This document shows positions 1-11,100 of a DNA stretch of 64,000 nucleotides, piece after piece. Each line of letters starts with the position of its first letter. Position 1 is the first letter of the stretch. A program made the translations under genes and the position numbers. Origin of the DNA: Asterias rubens (taxonomy: Eukaryota > Echinodermata > Asteroidea > Forcipulatida > Asteriidae); the NCBI RefSeq assembly GCF_902459465.1, contig NC_047073.1:6138001-6202000 (forward strand), written 5' to 3'. Under the pieces are notes generated by a model. That model saw only the letters and a list, made by a program, of their open reading frames with translations, did no database searches and was not told the DNA's origin.

Positions 1-3000
1 ACCACCCTTAACTTCCTTCTGAACCATGCCAATAAGAGAATTGAAATCACTGTTAGAGACACCAACCGCCCAAGATGGAGAGCTGGTGTCGTCGCTGTCA
101 ACAAAATGGGAGAGGTAGGTTGAGTCGATTATTGTGGAATAACTCATACGTATATGAATGGGTTTTTATATTCAAATGAATAAGAAATTTGACTTTCATT
201 GGAGCAACAATGTGAAATGAAAAAAATGAAGTTATTAACTTTCAAAAAAAGAGTCAACTCGCTTATTCATTCTCAAAGATTTATTGCAAGATAAGAATTG
301 TTGAAACAAACAAGTGTAACAAAGTGTGCAAAATATATCCATGTCCATTGATCATCACTAAATGTGGAAAATACAGAAATAATCTGACCTCGTCTATAAA
401 AAATACTTACAAAATAGTCACTGAAATAAAATACAAAAAGCACTGATCGAATAGTTTTTGTCAACACAATGGTTACTATGAAAATAATAATTCCTAGCCT
501 TTCAAAAGTTTCAGAATTTCTTAAAGATAGTGAATATTACTTTCCAACCGTTGAATTTCAGGAGGTTGACATGGAAGCCAAGTGGGGTCTGCCAAGAACC
601 TACACCCAGAAGATCAACAACACTGACAAGGACTTCAACCGCGAGTACTTCCTGAAGGTCAACAGCCAGAGCTGGACTTGGAACAACACCCGTAACATCA
701 CCATGTTCTGGGCTGACACACCACAATGGCTCAAGAATGTAAGTTCTTTTGTTTAGACCCCTTGCAATACGCGCAGCGTACTCACATGCGCCTATCCTGG
801 GTGTCATGTTGGGTGTTAAAATCGTATACAAACATGCACAAAAGAGAGTCGACACCCAAAATTACGCGCATTGTTCGGAGGCTTGTTATGTATTGTGTAA
901 GAGATCAATAGCTCTCCTTGCATAACGCAAAACGCTACAAGTACGCTGAGGTCAAATTGCTTATCAACTGCAAATCCAATAGTGTTATTAAAAAGAGTGT
1001 AATTATTTCCTGTTTAGTGTTATTATTACCTTGTTTTAATAATTTGTTTCTTGTGTATCTCTTTGGTGAAATATACAGGTTACCTACATCACTAAGACCC
1101 ACGTTCTGCCAAGGATCTTGGATATGATGACCACCACCACCGAAGTTGACATCCGCCGTGAGCCAGTCTTCAACCCCATCATCAACTCCACCACTCTCTC
1201 ACTCAGGGTGAGTTTTATTCCATGTTTGTTGAACGCTAAGCGTCATGTCTGCACACTCAGTACAGTACAACACACTCAGACCTGGGCCTGATTTCAAAAA
1301 CTAGCAAAGCACAAAACAATTATTGCTTACCAAAATTAGCTTACCACCCATTGACTGGTATCCTACTTAATTTTGCTTAGCAGAAAAGAGTTGCGCATGA
1401 TTATCTGCTTAAGGAGCTCTATGAAATTTGGCACAGACTCCACTTCAAATACAAACTTCTTAATGTATATCTTAGTTTCAAACACAAAATTTTAAAAAGC
1501 CAGAAGCGATGTTTTACTCGTCTTTGTGATTCAAATAATTATGATTCCTTCATGTTATGGTTGGTGTTTTTATACCACCACAATGACCTCAAAGAAATTG
1601 ATGTAACAGCAAGAAATGGGACCTGGTGAGCATGTGTATGAAAGATACATTGCTTCCTGTACGGCAGGGCACTTTATTCATCAGCAAAGTTTGAATCTTG
1701 TTACGGTAACTTGAGGGTACTATAATATGGGAGCACCCCATATACAGGAAATTTCGTTGTATTTGTTTTCTTTTTTAAACCAGAACCCCTAATGATCAGC
1801 TTTGCTAAATGGACACATACCCTCAATATAAATTTATAAATAAATCAATAAAATCTATCGGGAAAAAAACCTAAATATTCTTTGAATATTTGTATGTATT
1901 AGGTTAAGGACAACCGTACCATGGATGTAGAATTGCACATGCCTATTGAGAAGGTGACAATCTTCAATGTTACCGTCCCCGTCAACTCCTCTGTACTGAA
2001 GGAGACCCTCCCCAAGGCTGTCTCCATCATCCAGAGACGTGTGGTTGAGAAATACCTGTCTGGTAAGATTTCTTGGATATATATTTTGTAGTGATATATA
2101 TTTGGTTTGCTGTAACACCATGTGTGTATCTACTTGCCAGGTAGATTATGTTCTTAAGAGAAAGTCTTGCTTTATACACTACCACCGCGAAGTAAATTTT
2201 CGGAAGTCAGGAGACTTGAGTTTTGAAAAGAACTGTCCTGCTTATTAATTACTACCTGGGCGAAAGGTAGAAAATCAGCCTGGACTACTACCTTAGCTTT
2301 TAGTGGATCGTTACTAAATTCACTATCGCGGAGTGAGTTCTCAGCATTTTGACTAGCTTGCTCTAGTCATCGTATGGAGACTATTCTTACTGATGCTGTT
2401 TTGCGGGAATTTACCCCTTTTTTTGGCCCCAATTGTGGGCACTGTTTGCCGAAAATTTTCCCCATTGTTTTTCCAAAATTTGAACAACACTTTTAGACTT
2501 TACAAACCATGTTAATTCGATCAAGAACCATCAATCTACCTATTGCAGTAGTATTTCAAATACAATATATTGAGGGACAAGAAGTTGCTTTTCGTAAAAT
2601 AATATTTATTTTTGTTTTTTTTCCATTTTCAGGCAACTGCACCTACAACACTACCGGCAACTTCAAGACCTACGACAACTTCACCTACAACTACAACTTG
2701 ACCGGAAGCTGCGCCCATGTCTTGACCAAGGACTGCTCTCCCAACAAGCGTTTCACCGTCTTGGTCCAGAACACACCAACACCCAACAACCTTGTACACA
2801 CTGTACCCATCGTCACTGTCTTCATCGAGAACAACAAGATTGAGCTGCTCACAAGATCCCATCAAAATCACGAGGTTGTCATGAAGGTAAGAACTCTTTT
2901 GATTTTGATGACATTTTGTAAAAATGTCGGATTTCTGACTGTAGTATTGTTGTATATATACAACAATACTACAGTCAGAAATCCGACATTTTAAATATAT

Positions 3001-6000
3001 TTAATTCATGTTAAATTTGCATCGGGGACAAAGATAGTCATTTTTGTTTTACCCATATTAAACTGATGTCTGTTAGCACTCTACTCGATACTTTTCCAAG
3101 CTCTGTGAAAACAAATCACAGGCACATTACTCGAGTGGGATTCAAACCCATGACTCTTGCAATCGTAGAGCATTGTCTGACCAACTAGTATTGCTGTAGG
3201 TTTGTACAATAACTTCTCCTGGTTGTGGGTCGACATCCCACCCAAAGTGTTTCTGCTGTTTCAGGGGTTTTTTTTTCTGTTGGGAGTTGGGAGTAAGGAG
3301 AAGAGGGTTTTCTACAGGTCTCAGAAATGTCTTAGTATTCATTGTTTCAACACTGTTAGGAATTTGTTTTCATTTGCACTTTAAATAAGTTAGCATTTAA
3401 CTAACACCCCCCCCCCCCTCTCTTGGGACTGTGGCGATGGTATCCTAAAACTTTTGTCCTTATTTTTGTTTTTATCTTAAAGTTCAACGGTGTTGAGGAG
3501 ATGAGAACTCACGACTCCCCAGCCATGGACTATGAGTTTGGTAAGATTGAGCGCAACCAGACCCACTTCACCATCAAGGCAACTCTTGGTCTGACTGTTG
3601 TGTACTGCAAGGATAATGTCACTAGCTCTGTCTCACCGTGGTACGTCAACAAGACTTGCGGTAAGTATATTTTTGCTCTCTTTTTAAATTTTTCTAATTG
3701 GCATAAGTCACAATTGTGTACCCTACCTTGAGGATAAAGGCACTGGACACCTTTGTTAATGGTTAAAGACCAGTATTCTCACTACGTGTATCCAAACATA
3801 TGCATAAAATAACAAATTTGTCAACATTTTGACTCAATTGGTCACTGAAGTTGCAAGAGAATAATGAAAGATAAAACACCTAAGATTTGCATGAACTTTT
3901 GGGCGTTCAGATGCATGATAAAAGGCATCAGGCCTGAAGTCTTTAATATTTGAGTGAGAAATTACCTCCTTTTAAAAAGCTTTCCCTGGAATAATCCTCT
4001 AGGATTTTCAACCCACATCTAAGACTAACACTTCCTTCCTTGTCGTCTCGCCATTGGGAGTGATTAAGTGCCCTTTTTTAAAAGTACATGGCTTCACAGC
4101 AAGAATAATTGTAAAAGAAATGAAATTATTATGGAAGCAGATTTGAGATGATTTTTGACTCCTTGTTTGATTTTGTAGGACTTTGCGGTGACTTCAACGG
4201 AGAGACCTTCCATGAGATGAAGAACACCATCAGGGAGGAGCAGACCAACAGCACTAAGTTTGCTGCCAGCTGGCTGGTACATGGAGATAGCTGTGAAGAC
4301 CCCAGTAAGTAATCATAATAATATAGGTTTTCTCGGTCGAATTCAGTATTATGAATTTTCATGCGTTCGAATTAAAGTTGTATTGCCTATCCACTTGTTA
4401 CTGCGTTTCAAATTCAGAATTTGGCCATTCAATTTCGTTTTGAGTCGAGTCAAATTCCTTAGCACTCTGTTCAATTTAGCGTATCGTCATTCTTTTTCGA
4501 GACACACAAGTCTCAGAAGCGTCTGCGAATTTGAATGCTGCTTTGATGAATTGTTAAATTGAATGGTTATTTTGTGAAACCGAATGACGCAACATTACCT
4601 TTGACTAATCATAAAACGAAATCGAATGACCCTTTTCAGTAGCATTCGATTTCGCGCGAAATAGAATAGCTTCGTAGTTAAATTGACTGCTCATTTTCCG
4701 AAATTGACCGAGAAAACCTTCAATAATATCAAAGTCTTATATAGCGGTCGTATCTACCAAACAAGGTACTCAAGGAGTTGAGTATATACAAACTTTCAGA
4801 ACGATAGGTTATTGCAGTGATGAATTCTGAGACCCAGTTGAGTAGCACATTATAAATGTCAAGGCTTGGGACAAGTAATACAACCACAAACAGAACAACA
4901 AAATTAATTTAGTGGTAGTTGTGTGTTGTAGTCGAGCGGATTAGAGAACCAGACTCAAGCTCTGGTGTTTCTGATCAACAGATTCTAGGTTTGAGTCCAA
5001 GCTGTGACGCTTGTGTCCTTAAGCAAGACACTCAACCATTATTGCTGTGTCCTTCCGATGGGACGTAAAGCTGTTGGTCTGGTGTGTTGTGTAATGCAAG
5101 TAAAAGAAACCAGTGCACTTATCTAAAAGAGAAAGGGTTCACCCTGGTATTCCTGATTTGATTGATCGCATATTGTGCCACAGCACCTTGTAAACCATTA
5201 CATGGTGCTATAAAGAAACAAGTCTTAGTTTGACCTCAGCAATGCATGGGGCTGAGCAAAATGTGTCGTCACAATACAAATCATTATGGCAAGACTAATT
5301 ATTAAGTTCAAGACTAATTCTTTGTCTCTGTGTCCAAATTCATACAGCTGCTTAAGAATAATATATTGCTTAAAGAATTTCCGTTAAGCAACCAATTTGC
5401 AGGATATCAGTTAAAAATGCTGCTATGTCTTGTTGTATTTTGGCTGGTAACCATATTTTGGTGAGCATAAATTTCTTGTGCTGAGCTACTTTTTGTGCTT
5501 AAGCAACTCAATGAAATTTTGCCATGGGGTCGATTTGACAAAGAGATAAGACTAGTCTTATACAAATTAGGACCAGTAACTTGTCTTAACTTACTACTAG
5601 TCCTATCTCTTAGCATTGGCTAGGACTAGTCCTAAGTTTGGGAGAGTGTGATTATTTGTTTTAAACTTTCCAATAAATGGTGTATGATATTTATCCTTAC
5701 AGCATGCAAGCTGACCAAGGAGCAATTGCACCCACTTCCTGAGGTTGTCTACCTTGCCAACAAGCCCGCTGCTTGCTTCAGCAAAGAGCCCATCATGATG
5801 TGCCCAATGGGATGCTACAACGATAGTCCAGAGAACATCTTCACTGGAACTTTTATCCCAACCAAGCAGTTCATCAAGGTCAGTTTAATACTAGGATAAT
5901 ACAAGGATAAGTTTCTTTAATTATGTGCCTCTCTTAATATTTATGCATGACATCATTATTCTTACAAAAAATGAGGCTATGGGCGCAAGTCTCCTATCAC

Positions 6001-6845
6001 TTGCAGTGGCTGCGCCCATCGCCTCGTTATGGATTAGCATTGTGATGTACCTCATGCATAAATATTAAGAAAGGCGTATTATTGCTGCGTCTTTCGGATG
6101 GGGCGTAAGGAAGTATGTCCCGTGTGTTGTGTAAAGATCAACAGAACTAAGATTTTGCAGGAGAATTATATAAATGATTTCTCATACAAGTTATGGAATC
6201 TGAAAAGAACTGGTGATGTAGCAACTCAATAATTGATTACATTTTTTGAAATTATTAAGAGATCTTGCTTAGATATACAGCATTAACAATGTGCTTTGTG
6301 TGATTATAAAAAAAAATCTTTGGGGGGGTGAAACTTTCTAGTTCTTATATAGGATTTGAGGCATTGAATGGTGAGGTATCAATATATATTTGGTTTGCGG
6401 TAACACCATGTGTGTATCTACTTGCCACAGTTTGTTCTTAGAGAACTGTCTTGCTTAATTCTACTACTGCAGAGTAGATTGTTGGGGTGTTCGGGAGACT
6501 TCTCAGTTCTGAAAAGAACTCTAGTTCTTATTTTCCATGACAATAAATTTGAATCTACTGTGTGCACATTTTCTTACATTCTTTGGCCAGGTGGTTTCAA
6601 CATTGGAGGAAACAATTGGCTACATCGTATTGACAAATACTGTGCAACTGAATTAAATCTGTTTCTTTAACTGTTATCCTATGTAGGTCGGCTACTTCTG
6701 CATGGCATCTGAGGATGTTAAGGTGACCAAGTCTCAGATGCAAGCCCGCAGCGAGCTCATCAAGGAACAGCCAGTTGACTTGTGGCGTGACGTTGAGGTC
6801 CCACATGGATGCATCTGCAGCAATAATGCTTGCAACAAACAGTAG
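1..6845 (+). CDS. Vtg: vitellogenin, C-terminal part (nine exons, 5' end outside window)
   Basis: Large lipid-transfer yolk protein, secreted and stored in eggs. Exons read by eye: 1-114, 562-738, 1079-1207, 1903-2062, 2633-2886, 3483-3660, 4179-4304, 5703-5878, 6687-6845 (stop TAG 6843-6845). All have GT/AG borders and agreeing phases, giving about 490 residues. Exons 5-9 form a von Willebrand factor D domain: it opens at GNCTYNTTGNF and has the family hallmark CGLCGDFNG in exons 6/7. Further cysteines include CPMGCY and the terminal CICSNNACNKQ. Several N-x-S/T sites (NFTY, NLTG, NDS) suit a secreted glycoprotein. Exons are GC-richer than the AT-rich introns and show no frame break. The start and the N-terminal lipid-transfer module lie left of the window. 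An apolipoprotein-like relative is possible, but the vWD signature and length to stop fit vitellogenin best. Confidence 0.9.
1283..1436. repeat. short inverted-repeat element (GGGCC/GCTTAAGCAG family) in vitellogenin intron 3
   Basis: It begins near TGGGCCTGATTTCA and ends near AGCTCTATGAAATTTGG, which are roughly complementary. The middle has GCTTAC and GCTTAGCAGAAAAG words. The same termini and words recur at 5335-5530, 15700-15921, 20690-21850 and 51296-51475, so this is a non-autonomous transposon family. The rest of the intron (1208-1902) shows nothing else recognisable. Confidence 0.5.
2095..2260 (+). repeat. dispersed repeat, family 'GGTTTGCGGTAACACC', in vitellogenin intron 4
   Basis: It starts TTTGGTTTGCTGTAACACC and runs through a GTTCTTAAGAGAA stretch to AAAAGAACTGTCC. 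Two further copies with the same order of words lie at 6385-6540 and 48785-48935. The two ends of the palindrome at 48575-48775 carry the same start. Biology unknown; likely a non-autonomous mobile element. Confidence 0.55.
2921..2992. repeat. perfect 72-bp palindrome in vitellogenin intron 5
   Basis: Two 36-base arms are exact reverse complements with no spacer; the centre is GTATATATAC. The intron flanks are unrelated. Such a sequence would extrude as a cruciform and fold as a long RNA hairpin in the pre-mRNA. Confidence 0.9.
3070..3190 (-). repeat. tRNA-derived SINE fragment, family 2
   Basis: It contains the reverse complement of a tRNA-like B box and anticodon arm (GGGATTCAAACCCATGACTC) downstream of CTCTGTGAAAACAAATCACAGGC. 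A second copy at 62505-62630 shares the whole block. No intact tRNA cloverleaf is evident, so it is not called a tRNA gene. Confidence 0.6.
3735..3980 (+). repeat. MITE copy, 'AAAGGCACTGGACACC' variant, truncated
   Basis: It begins AAAGGCACTGGACACCTTTG, continues CAGTATTCTCACTACGTGTATCCAAACA and stops after the GAAGTCTTTAATATTTGAG segment. The 3' half seen in intact copies (for example 42305-42720) is missing. It lies in vitellogenin intron 6 (3661-4178). Confidence 0.7.
4325..4721. mobile_element. hAT-like MITE with 8-bp target duplication in vitellogenin intron 7
   Basis: Terminal inverted repeats are AGGTTTTCTCGGTC on the left and its near reverse complement GACCGAGAAAACCT on the right. 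The 397-bp unit is flanked by an 8-bp direct repeat AATAATAT (4317-4324 and 4722-4729). Eight-base duplications are typical of hAT transposases. The interior is full of ATTCGA words and has no coding potential. Confidence 0.75.
4915..5215 (+). repeat. tRNA-derived SINE, family 1, in vitellogenin intron 7
   Basis: A tRNA-like head (GTCGAGCGGATTAGAG A-box region, long variable arm, GGTTTGAGTCCAAGC B box) is followed by a body with CCTTAAGCAAGACACT and CCGATGGGACGTAAAG. Related copies lie at 56265-56412 (+), 50803-50910 (-) and 44365-44475 (-); a 3' fragment lies at 6078-6170. The long variable arm suggests a Leu/Ser-type tRNA ancestor, which is inference. Confidence 0.7.
5335..5530. repeat. short inverted-repeat element (GCTTAAGCAG family) in vitellogenin intron 7
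   Basis: Left end ACAGCTGCTTAAG is matched by right end GCTTAAGCAACTCAATGAAATT. The interior shares TTGGCTGGTAACC and AAGCACAAAAAGTAGC-like words (in reverse) with 51296-51475. Confidence 0.5.
5931..6070. repeat. 140-bp hairpin element in vitellogenin intron 8
   Basis: Terminal inverted repeat CTTAATATTTATGCATGA against TCATGCATAAATATTAAG, with a second inner pair (GAGGC.ATGGGCGC against GCGCCCATCGCCTC). It looks like a small foldback MITE. It is followed by a SINE tail fragment at 6078-6170 and by the repeat at 6385-6540. Confidence 0.7.
6385..6540 (+). repeat. dispersed repeat, family 'GGTTTGCGGTAACACC', in vitellogenin intron 8
   Basis: It shares its start and order of words with 2095-2260 and 48785-48935, ending at TTCTGAAAAGAACT. 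It lies about 150 bases upstream of the last vitellogenin exon. Confidence 0.55.
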
Positions 6846-7620
6846 ACACCCTAAGAAAGATGTACTGAACTTTTTGTATGTAAAGACCCCCGACTAAAGA
6901 TTAACTGGACATGTAACTAAATGAATTATATCGAAACATTGAATGCTTCACTTTTATTGACTTGCCTGAGTGGAAAATCCTCATGATGAAATTTAATTTC
7001 TTGGATTTGGGATTGGTGAAGGCTACATGTTAAAGGCCAATAATTTTTTGGAAAGATCTTGAATTGTGCTTTTTTTTCTTCAGTATTAACCGTAATGTTG
7101 TGTTACTTTCTGGTCATTTTGTTATCGATTAGTCTCTATCTTTATATTTTGGAATAAGAGTTTTTTCTTTTTCTGTAGTGGTAGAAGTTTATCCTTGTAG
7201 TCGATGCTCGTAGAACTTTCCCTCCTAAATTTGTTTCTGAATTTTCTTTCTCTGCTAACTCCCTATTTTGTTTTAAACATTTTGTTTCTTTCACTGTTCA
7301 ACTCCCCAGTTCTTCTTTTTGTCTCTTTTAAAAGTTTATGTAATCATAGTCCTTTATAGAAGTAAAAAAAATGCAAAAAAATGTAGTGCTCCTTCGTAGT
7401 GCACCTTTTCTGGTACAACGTCCCTACCTTATAGATCTTTATTAGTGTGATTTCGACTAGACACAATACTGTTTTTTGTTTTTCAGCTTAGATCACTGTA
7501 AAAATGGATGCACTGTTTTTATATTGGCCGTTTGTATGTTTTATTATGTTTGAGTGGTTGAGGTTTGAGAGAAGGAATGTAATATTTAATTAATAGAAAA
7601 ATAAAATAAGGCAGGAAAAA
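6846..7620 (+). other. vitellogenin 3' UTR and poly(A) signal
   Basis: AT-rich sequence after the TAG with no reading frame. An AATAAA hexamer sits at 7600-7605, followed by A-rich sequence, which is the likely cleavage region. That would make the 3' UTR about 770 bases. No transcript evidence is available. Confidence 0.55.
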
Positions 7621-8144
7621 GTAAATTCGTGTTCGTTTCATTCTATGATTTTTGATACTAAGGGAACTTTTTCATCCAAACAATTTTAGATGCTTTGTCC
7701 TCTGTCAACAAACTAAATCTTGAATTTGTGTGTTAGGAGTCGGAGGTTGGGGTGAGTGTTTGTCAGGTTTCGGTTATTCTCCATTTTAACTTGACCAGAC
7801 CTATATAGTGTTTATACACAGTAGTGTGTTCATCGTTGGCCATAAATAATTGACAAACAGAACATTTGAGCTTTTCAGAATGTTTTTCTTTATTTCTTAT
7901 TTGTTTATTATATTTTCATGATAATTTTTTTTTTTACAATTCTTATATGATCTTAGACTTCACTTGATTTTACAATAGGATATAAAAAGGGAAACGGAAT
8001 GTATATTGAGCAGAGTGGTTGAAGTTCTGACTTATAAACAATACCAAGTTTTATTATTTGTCAAAATGAAAATGAAAACTATTCCGGAAATTTTAATGAA
8101 AAATATTGGTATACTAGTGACTCAACCCTGATTTACAAAAACTT
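7621..8144. other. intergenic region between convergent vitellogenin and kinase genes
   Basis: AT-rich, no credible reading frame. TTTATT at 8050-8055 and around 7885-7915 could be the reverse-strand AATAAA of the kinase transcript; which one is used cannot be told from sequence. Confidence 0.4.
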
Positions 8145-11100
8145 TTAAGTGAATCTGGTCATGCGCCCTCTTCTTGGGCCCATTTTCTTATTCATTATCC
8201 GACACTTGAATTCCTCGATCTCCTTAACCACTACGTCCACTGTTGGTCGATCATGAGGCATCCTTCTCTGACACTTCTCACACAAGTCACGAAAGAAAGA
8301 CAACTTCTCAATGTTTTTGTAGGAGACAAGAAGAAACAAGTGTCCCAAACTCCAGACGTCGCTTTTGATACCTCGTTTGCAGACGCCCTCTATCACCTCC
8401 GGTGCTATATGCGGGCAGTTTTTGTAGCACCACGCCTTTCTTGCAGAGGTCCACATGAATTCAGGAGATGGAATGTCTATCCGGGCGGCAATTCCTAGGT
8501 CGACTACTTTCGCTGCACACTTATTGGAGTTATTGCTATCACACCATACCACAATGTTCCCAACGTGGAGGTCATTGTGAGACCATCCAGCTTCATGTAA
8601 GGCAAGAACTCCTCTTGACATATCAAGACATATCTGGATCCAGTCCAAGGTCTCCAAGTTGGCAGGAGGCTTGGACAGAAAAGAATGTAGGTTACTTGAT
8701 TTTTTAGTGACTGGATCTCCCACAAACTCAAGGGCGAACGATTCATGATCAATGATGCCCCACACCTTGGGGATTTCCTTGCATTGTTGGACTGCCAGCA
8801 TGACTCTGATTTCGTTTACCATATCGTTGTATTTCACAGTGCCTGTGGCTAGAATTTTTTTGACAGCAACTAGAGTACCATCTGATATCTTCTTCTTCAG
8901 GAATACTTCTCCATTAATCCCCTTCCCAAGACAGGTTGGTTTACCTTGTCTCATCACGTCCTCTAACTCGCTTTCGTGAAGAACTGGGATGAACGAACAT
9001 ACAGCAGGTAGAGGGACAGCTGTGAAGAAAAATGGGTCTATTTCTTGGGCAAGAAATGGGTCTATTTCTTCAGCAAGAGTTTCTTCGGGATGAATTTCTA
9101 CGGGATGTGAGGGTCCCTTCCTCTGAGCTTTGAAATCAATCTCTGGAAGAGTTTGAGTTTCATTCACAAGCCTCCTATGGAAATAGAAAAAAAATGGATT
9201 GTTTTAGTTGGGGATGGGTTTGAGCGTCTTTTATCAATAAATTCCATTGTCAACAAATAATTAAGTTACTTACTAACCCCGGCTCCTGCTATTTAAGAGG
9301 GTTAGCTTTCTCTGATCATGTGTTCTTTTTAAAGAAAAACTGTTTCTTTTGAAAGTGATTCGATCTTGGCCTCACAACAATCGATTTGCCATTCTATGTG
9401 GGAGAAAAAAAAATAACCTTTTATTGATAACTTTCGGTGAAATATTTGCGGCAGGCTTGGGTGGGCGTTTACGGATTCTTGCCCGGAGGGGCGCAGCCCG
9501 GTGTGTTGGTAACTGTAGTTGGCACTCGGGGTTTGAAGCCCGGTGACCTGTCGGTGTTTGGCATGCAGGGATTGAAGTCTCACGAGCCATTGGTGGCGCC
9601 ATCAGAGGAGGGGCAGCCGATGTGGCCGCAGTCGGTGGAAGGATAGGGGACATGTTTGGTTGTTCCATTGATTGTCTAGGGGAAGGCTGTCTTGGACGAG
9701 TTGAATTATCCTCTTCATATCCCATAGCTTGCAACCAAGGTAACATAGAGCCAGTTTCGCCACTATAAAGAAAGTTGGTGGCAATCTTAGTAAGAACTTT
9801 TCATACGGAAACATACTCTGCGGCTGAAACTTCAAAATAATTAATTTATTGAATGGAAACTTCAATGTATTCACATTTGTCATGTTCACATACTTTTACA
9901 CTTTGTGTTATTATTGTAATGAAACAGATGTTTTGTACTATTTTTGTAAATAGACTTATGTGTTGGAAATTAAAATATTATTCTATGAAGTTGCTGTGGT
10001 ATTTACCCGATATCTAGCGGTTGTGCCATCATGGCGTCTACCCTTTCCATTACTCCCTCAAATGTTCGTCCTTTTTGCACACTTTCCTGAAACCAAATAA
10101 AGGGGAGAGATTTCATTGAAAAGGAGATCAACACAAATGAAGAATATGTCTTTATTAAAGAAAATGGATTATTAATTTGATTACTTTGTTGTCGAGGCTT
10201 ACCTGTGCGTGCGTTGAACCATCACCTTCACTCTGAGGTTTGGATTGGTTGACTTTATCCTCAGGCGATAGGGAGCCACTTGGATCCGCGAGTGTAGATA
10301 CAGAGGCAGCATTTTCATCTCTATTGGAGGCTGGAGATGTTCTTTTAGTCTCACTTGTCGAAGGGACGTTGACACTTTTATTCTCTGCACTTGTCGAACT
10401 GACTTTGACACTTTTATTCTCTGCACTTGTAGAAATGACTTTGACGCTTTTATTCTCTGCACTTGTCGAAATGACGTTGAAACTTTTATTCTCTGCACTT
10501 GTCGAAATGACTTTGACACTTTTATTCTCTGCACTTGTCGAAATGACTTTGACACTTTTATTCTCTGCACTTGTCGAAATGACTTTGACACTTTTATTCA
10601 CTGCACTTTTCGAAGGGACGTTGACACTCCCCTCAAGAAATACTAGCCCAGAGCATTCTTGTTGGGCACCGTTCCTTGATGATGAGGGAGCATTACAGCT
10701 ACCACTCGGTGGGGTCTGAGGATTCTTTGGCGCCTCACTCGTTGTTTTCTGCTCTGAAAGTGTCTCACTTTCACTGTGAAAACAACACTCGTTTGTGTTA
10801 ACAACATAGTATTGTCGGTAATCAACTTTTAGCCACTACCAATTTAAAACAATACTCATCAAATTGTACGAAGCCATCTGGCTATATCAACGATCAATGA
10901 ATCTTCATTTTAGTGCTGTTTATCCTGTTTTGTTTTGTGTTGTTGTACCGGGCACATCAATCACAAGCATCGGCTTTTAGGGTGGCCTCCATGTGCAAAT
11001 AATTAGACAATAAATGTTCCATTGAATAGAGTTGAATTGCATTCTTACCTGAGTGGTTGGTCATTTATCATTTGAACCAACTCTGAGACATCGTTGACTG

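Noticed and set aside
10352..10628. CRISPR-like array
   Set aside because: Units are contiguous with no spacers, are coding and in frame, and lie in an animal nuclear gene.
10240..10719. 159-codon plus-strand frame with LTLLFSALVEM repeats
   Set aside because: It is the antisense of the 36-bp coding minisatellite in the kinase-gene exon, which splices in phase on the minus strand.
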